A DNA stretch of 64,000 bases. Origin: Brienomyrus brachyistius. Taxonomy: Eukaryota; Chordata; Actinopteri; Osteoglossiformes; Mormyridae. A model generated the notes under the pieces. It saw only the letters and a program-made list of their open reading frames with translations. It ran no database searches and had not been told where the DNA came from. The stretch covers positions 124,001 to 188,000 of the forward strand of contig NW_026042448.1 in assembly GCF_023856365.1 (NCBI RefSeq), given 5' to 3'. Positions 61,781 to 64,000 of this stretch are shown piece by piece (positions within the stretch are counted from its first letter, which is position 1; each line of letters opens with the position of its first letter). The translations under genes were made by a program, and so were the position numbers.

Positions 61781-63497
61781 ACATGGTCATTTCCGTTGTT
61801 TCCTGTTTCCTGCGAGAGTGATACTGACTGCTAGCGCGCGAACTTTGAAACCATAGATATCACCTAAATAATAATTCGAGTTAAGTCATTGGGAAAAAGC
61901 TTCGCAAGATTAATAATCCTCCAAAATAAATAAATAAAATTTCCCAGACCCCGACGGATTAATCACCTACGCAAGTACCGACCCACGATCTTCGTTCAAT
62001 TAAGAAGGTGCTTCCAGCCTTACAGCCTCAGTTTACGTAAGTACAACGCCATGTCTACTGTTCCGTGTTCTGAGTGTAATATGTTTAGCTATTCTTCTCC
62101 AGTCATTAGCGGTATTTATACATGTGAGAAGTGTCAGTTAGTCGCTAGACTGACGGAGAAGATTGTAGTGTTAGAGGGACGTATCCGGACGTTACATAAC
62201 ATTCAGGAGAATGAGAGTTTTATTGACTCAGTATTAGCGGCTCCGGATATGTCCGCGATAGCCAGTAAGTCTCCCCCTGCTCCGGCAGCAGAGCCTTCGC
62301 AGCAAGGCGAGTGGGTGACGACCCGGCGGCATAGTCGCAAATCCAAACCAAACTTACACCGGCACCATTCGCCTATCCGCGTTTCCAACAGGTTCTCCCC
62401 ACTCAGTGAAACTCCCACTGAGACGCCTGTTGAAAGTGCTCTAATAATTGGTGATTCTATTCTAAGAAACGTGAGAGTAGCGACTCCAGCGACCATTGTA
62501 AATTGTCTCCCGGGTGCCAGAGCGACCGACATCTCGGCAAATTTAAAAGTGCTGGCTAAAAGTAAACGTAAATACTCTCAGATAGTTATCCACGTCGGCA
62601 CTAATGATGTCCGATTGAGGCAATCGGAGATCACAAAGGCAAATTTTAAAGAGGTGTGCAACATTGCGAAGAAGATGTGTGTGTCAGTAACGTGCTCTGT
62701 CCAGACTAAAAACTCAAGTCCAGACTAAAAACACACCTGTTTAGTTTAGCGTATAGGGACACTAGTTCTAGCCCTAGCTAACTCTTCACTCCCAGGCAGA
62801 CCTGTAGTGTGAGGTGTAGAGCTGGGTGGGGATCGGTGCCATTGGCTTTGGATGAACTGGATTGTCAGTGCTGTCACTCTAGCTTTGCAATCTCTTGTGG
62901 AACTGGAGTGCTGACATTTCAGGGACTCCCCATGCCGGCATTCCCACTTGCCTCTCCCTCCTACTGATGCTGCCATAGCCATATCTGCCGGAGCTTGCAG
63001 ATTGCACTTCATATTGTACTCACCTAGCTTTTAGCACTGCCAATAGCCTCCTCTACTATGCCTAATTGTACATTTTATTTCCCCTACTCCTCCTGGGGGT
63101 GATGCCTGGAGACCTCAATCTATCAAGATATCCAGCACACCCGACCACCACCAGTGACGTCCCTGCATCCAGCTCGCCGTTCTGATCTTCCATGTATGAC
63201 CCGCTGCCTTACCTCTGGTTGCCTGGCAATTGGAAGAAGACTCGGCTTCGGCATTGGCTTATCTTCCTTGCTCTCCTCTCTCTATTTGACTATCCCTGCC
63301 GGCCCCTGGAGGATGGGCTTCCCCTTTGAGTCTGGTCCCTCTCAAGGTTTCTTCCTTCTAGGGAGTTTTTCCTTGCCACTGTCGCCTATGGCTTACTCAC
63401 TGGGGGCTTTGGGTGAGGATACTGTAAAGCGCTTTGAGACAATGTAATGTTGTGATAATGCGCTATATAAAAATAAATTTGTTTGTTTGTTGTTGTT
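61781..63497 (+). mobile_element. internally deleted LINE with ORF1 only (copy B)
   Basis: Equivalent to 36218-37934. GATAC target duplications are at 61776-61780 and 63498-63502. Both copies share the insertion, so it predates the duplication (or the split of the two haplotypes), unlike the piggyBac composite. Confidence 0.8.
62051..62728 (+). CDS. LINE ORF1 protein, esterase type (copy B)
   Basis: Identical in translation to 36488-37165: Cys-pair N-terminus, coiled coil, linker, GDS block ([10 protein letters not shown]) and GTND block ([10 protein letters not shown]). The C-terminus comes from beyond the deletion joint. Confidence 0.75.
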   Translation: MSTVPCSECNMFSYSSPVISGIYTCEKCQLVARLTEKIVVLEGRIRTLHNIQENESFIDSVLAAPDMSAIASKSPPAPAAEPSQQGEWVTTRRHSRKSKPNLHRHHSPIRVSNRFSPLSETPTETPVESALIIGDSILRNVRVATPATIVNCLPGARATDISANLKVLAKSKRKYSQIVIHVGTNDVRLRQSEITKANFKEVCNIAKKMCVSVTCSVQTKNSSPD

Positions 63498-63502
63498 GAT
63501 AC

Positions 63503-64000
63503 TGGAGCCTGGTTGCGGTGGTGGGATGGCTCACGGCGGGTGCCGGAAAATTTCCTTTATTTTCAAATCCAAACCTTGACAGGTATGCTGCTGTTCCAAA
63601 TCATGGGTGCATGTTACAAGTGCGGAACATATTTTAACTTAGTACTAACTTAGCATCATATTTGATCTGATTCGACTGAATATCCCAGGTTTCCATCTCT
63701 CATGCATCTGGTGTGACGTGTTTTCAGACTCTCAGGCTGGCGCAAAGAAATCTTACGGGAATTGAACGTCTCACTCCGGCCAGCTGACCAAAGTTGGTAA
63801 CCTTGGTATTGTGTGTAGGAGATTCGGTATAACTATAATTTCGTTCTCCATTTACATGCCCGTAGTGTCTTTAAGTGTTATGTAGTTTTGCCTGAAACGC
63901 AAAAATAAAACAAAGCAATTAAAGCCGTAAGTGGCTCAAATTGTGCTGTAGCGATTGAAGAACTTTTGTCGGAAGTTGGATTCGAACCCACGCCTTACTT
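63503..64000. repeat. local repeat unit U1 (copy B, cut by window end)
   Basis: Equivalent to 37940-38437. It ends inside the tRNA-Leu-like segment (ggattcgaacccacgccttactt). Confidence 0.8.

Larger units (their letters stand above)
51716..64000 (+). repeat. duplication copy B (direct repeat of 22384-38437)
   Basis: This has the same order and sequence as copy A, without the piggyBac composite. The left edge of shared sequence (taatattgtgtatctgg) lies inside the right inverted repeat of the Tc1 element at 50648-51813. The shared sequence runs past the window end. Confidence 0.95.

Overview
The window is nuclear DNA of a ray-finned fish. The evidence is spliced, GT-AG, vertebrate-type genes with teleost-like protein sequences, a tRNA-Asp gene, tRNA-derived SINEs, Tc1/mariner, piggyBac and Gypsy relics, L2/CR1-type LINEs and (TA)n-rich satellite DNA. 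No bacterial operons, CRISPR arrays or phage genes were seen.

Layout, left half (1-22.4 kb). Three conserved genes lie here. The last six coding exons of clcn7 (lysosomal chloride/proton exchanger) run left to right and end at 1619. rgs11 (R7-family regulator of G-protein signalling) runs right to left, from its start codon at 16520 to its stop at 6519; about sixteen exons were placed and one GGL-domain exon was not found. A tRNA-Asp(GTC) gene sits in the interval between rgs11 and the next gene. u2af2 (large subunit of the U2AF splicing factor) starts at 17720 and runs right, but only its first six coding exons, through RRM1, are present; the rest of the gene is not seen in the window. Introns hold SINEs and two copies of a palindromic MITE.

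Right half (22.4-64 kb). This is dominated by a long, nearly identical direct duplication: copy A from 22384 to at least 38437 and copy B from 51716 to the window end. Each copy holds a proline-rich retroposon tail, a chemerin-like (rarres2-like) secreted-protein gene, LINE fragments and an internally deleted LINE that keeps an esterase-type ORF1. Copy A carries an extra 3766-bp inverted-repeat piggyBac composite, itself split by an L2 LINE, inserted at a TTAA inside exon 1 of the chemerin-like gene. Copy B keeps the empty TTAA. The interval between the copies holds local repeats with tRNA-like modules, a SINE with clear target-site duplications, a Gypsy integrase relic, a promoter-like block in front of a lysine-rich open exon, an array of about 21 (TA)n-containing satellite monomers, and a Tc1-type element with an internally deleted transposase.

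The two copies differ only by a few indels, at least one substitution and one transposon presence/absence. They could therefore be a very young segmental duplication or two haplotypes placed in tandem by the assembler. The loss of u2af2 exons at the left breakpoint makes a join error a serious possibility. Exon limits were read by eye from splice sites and family knowledge; no search was run.
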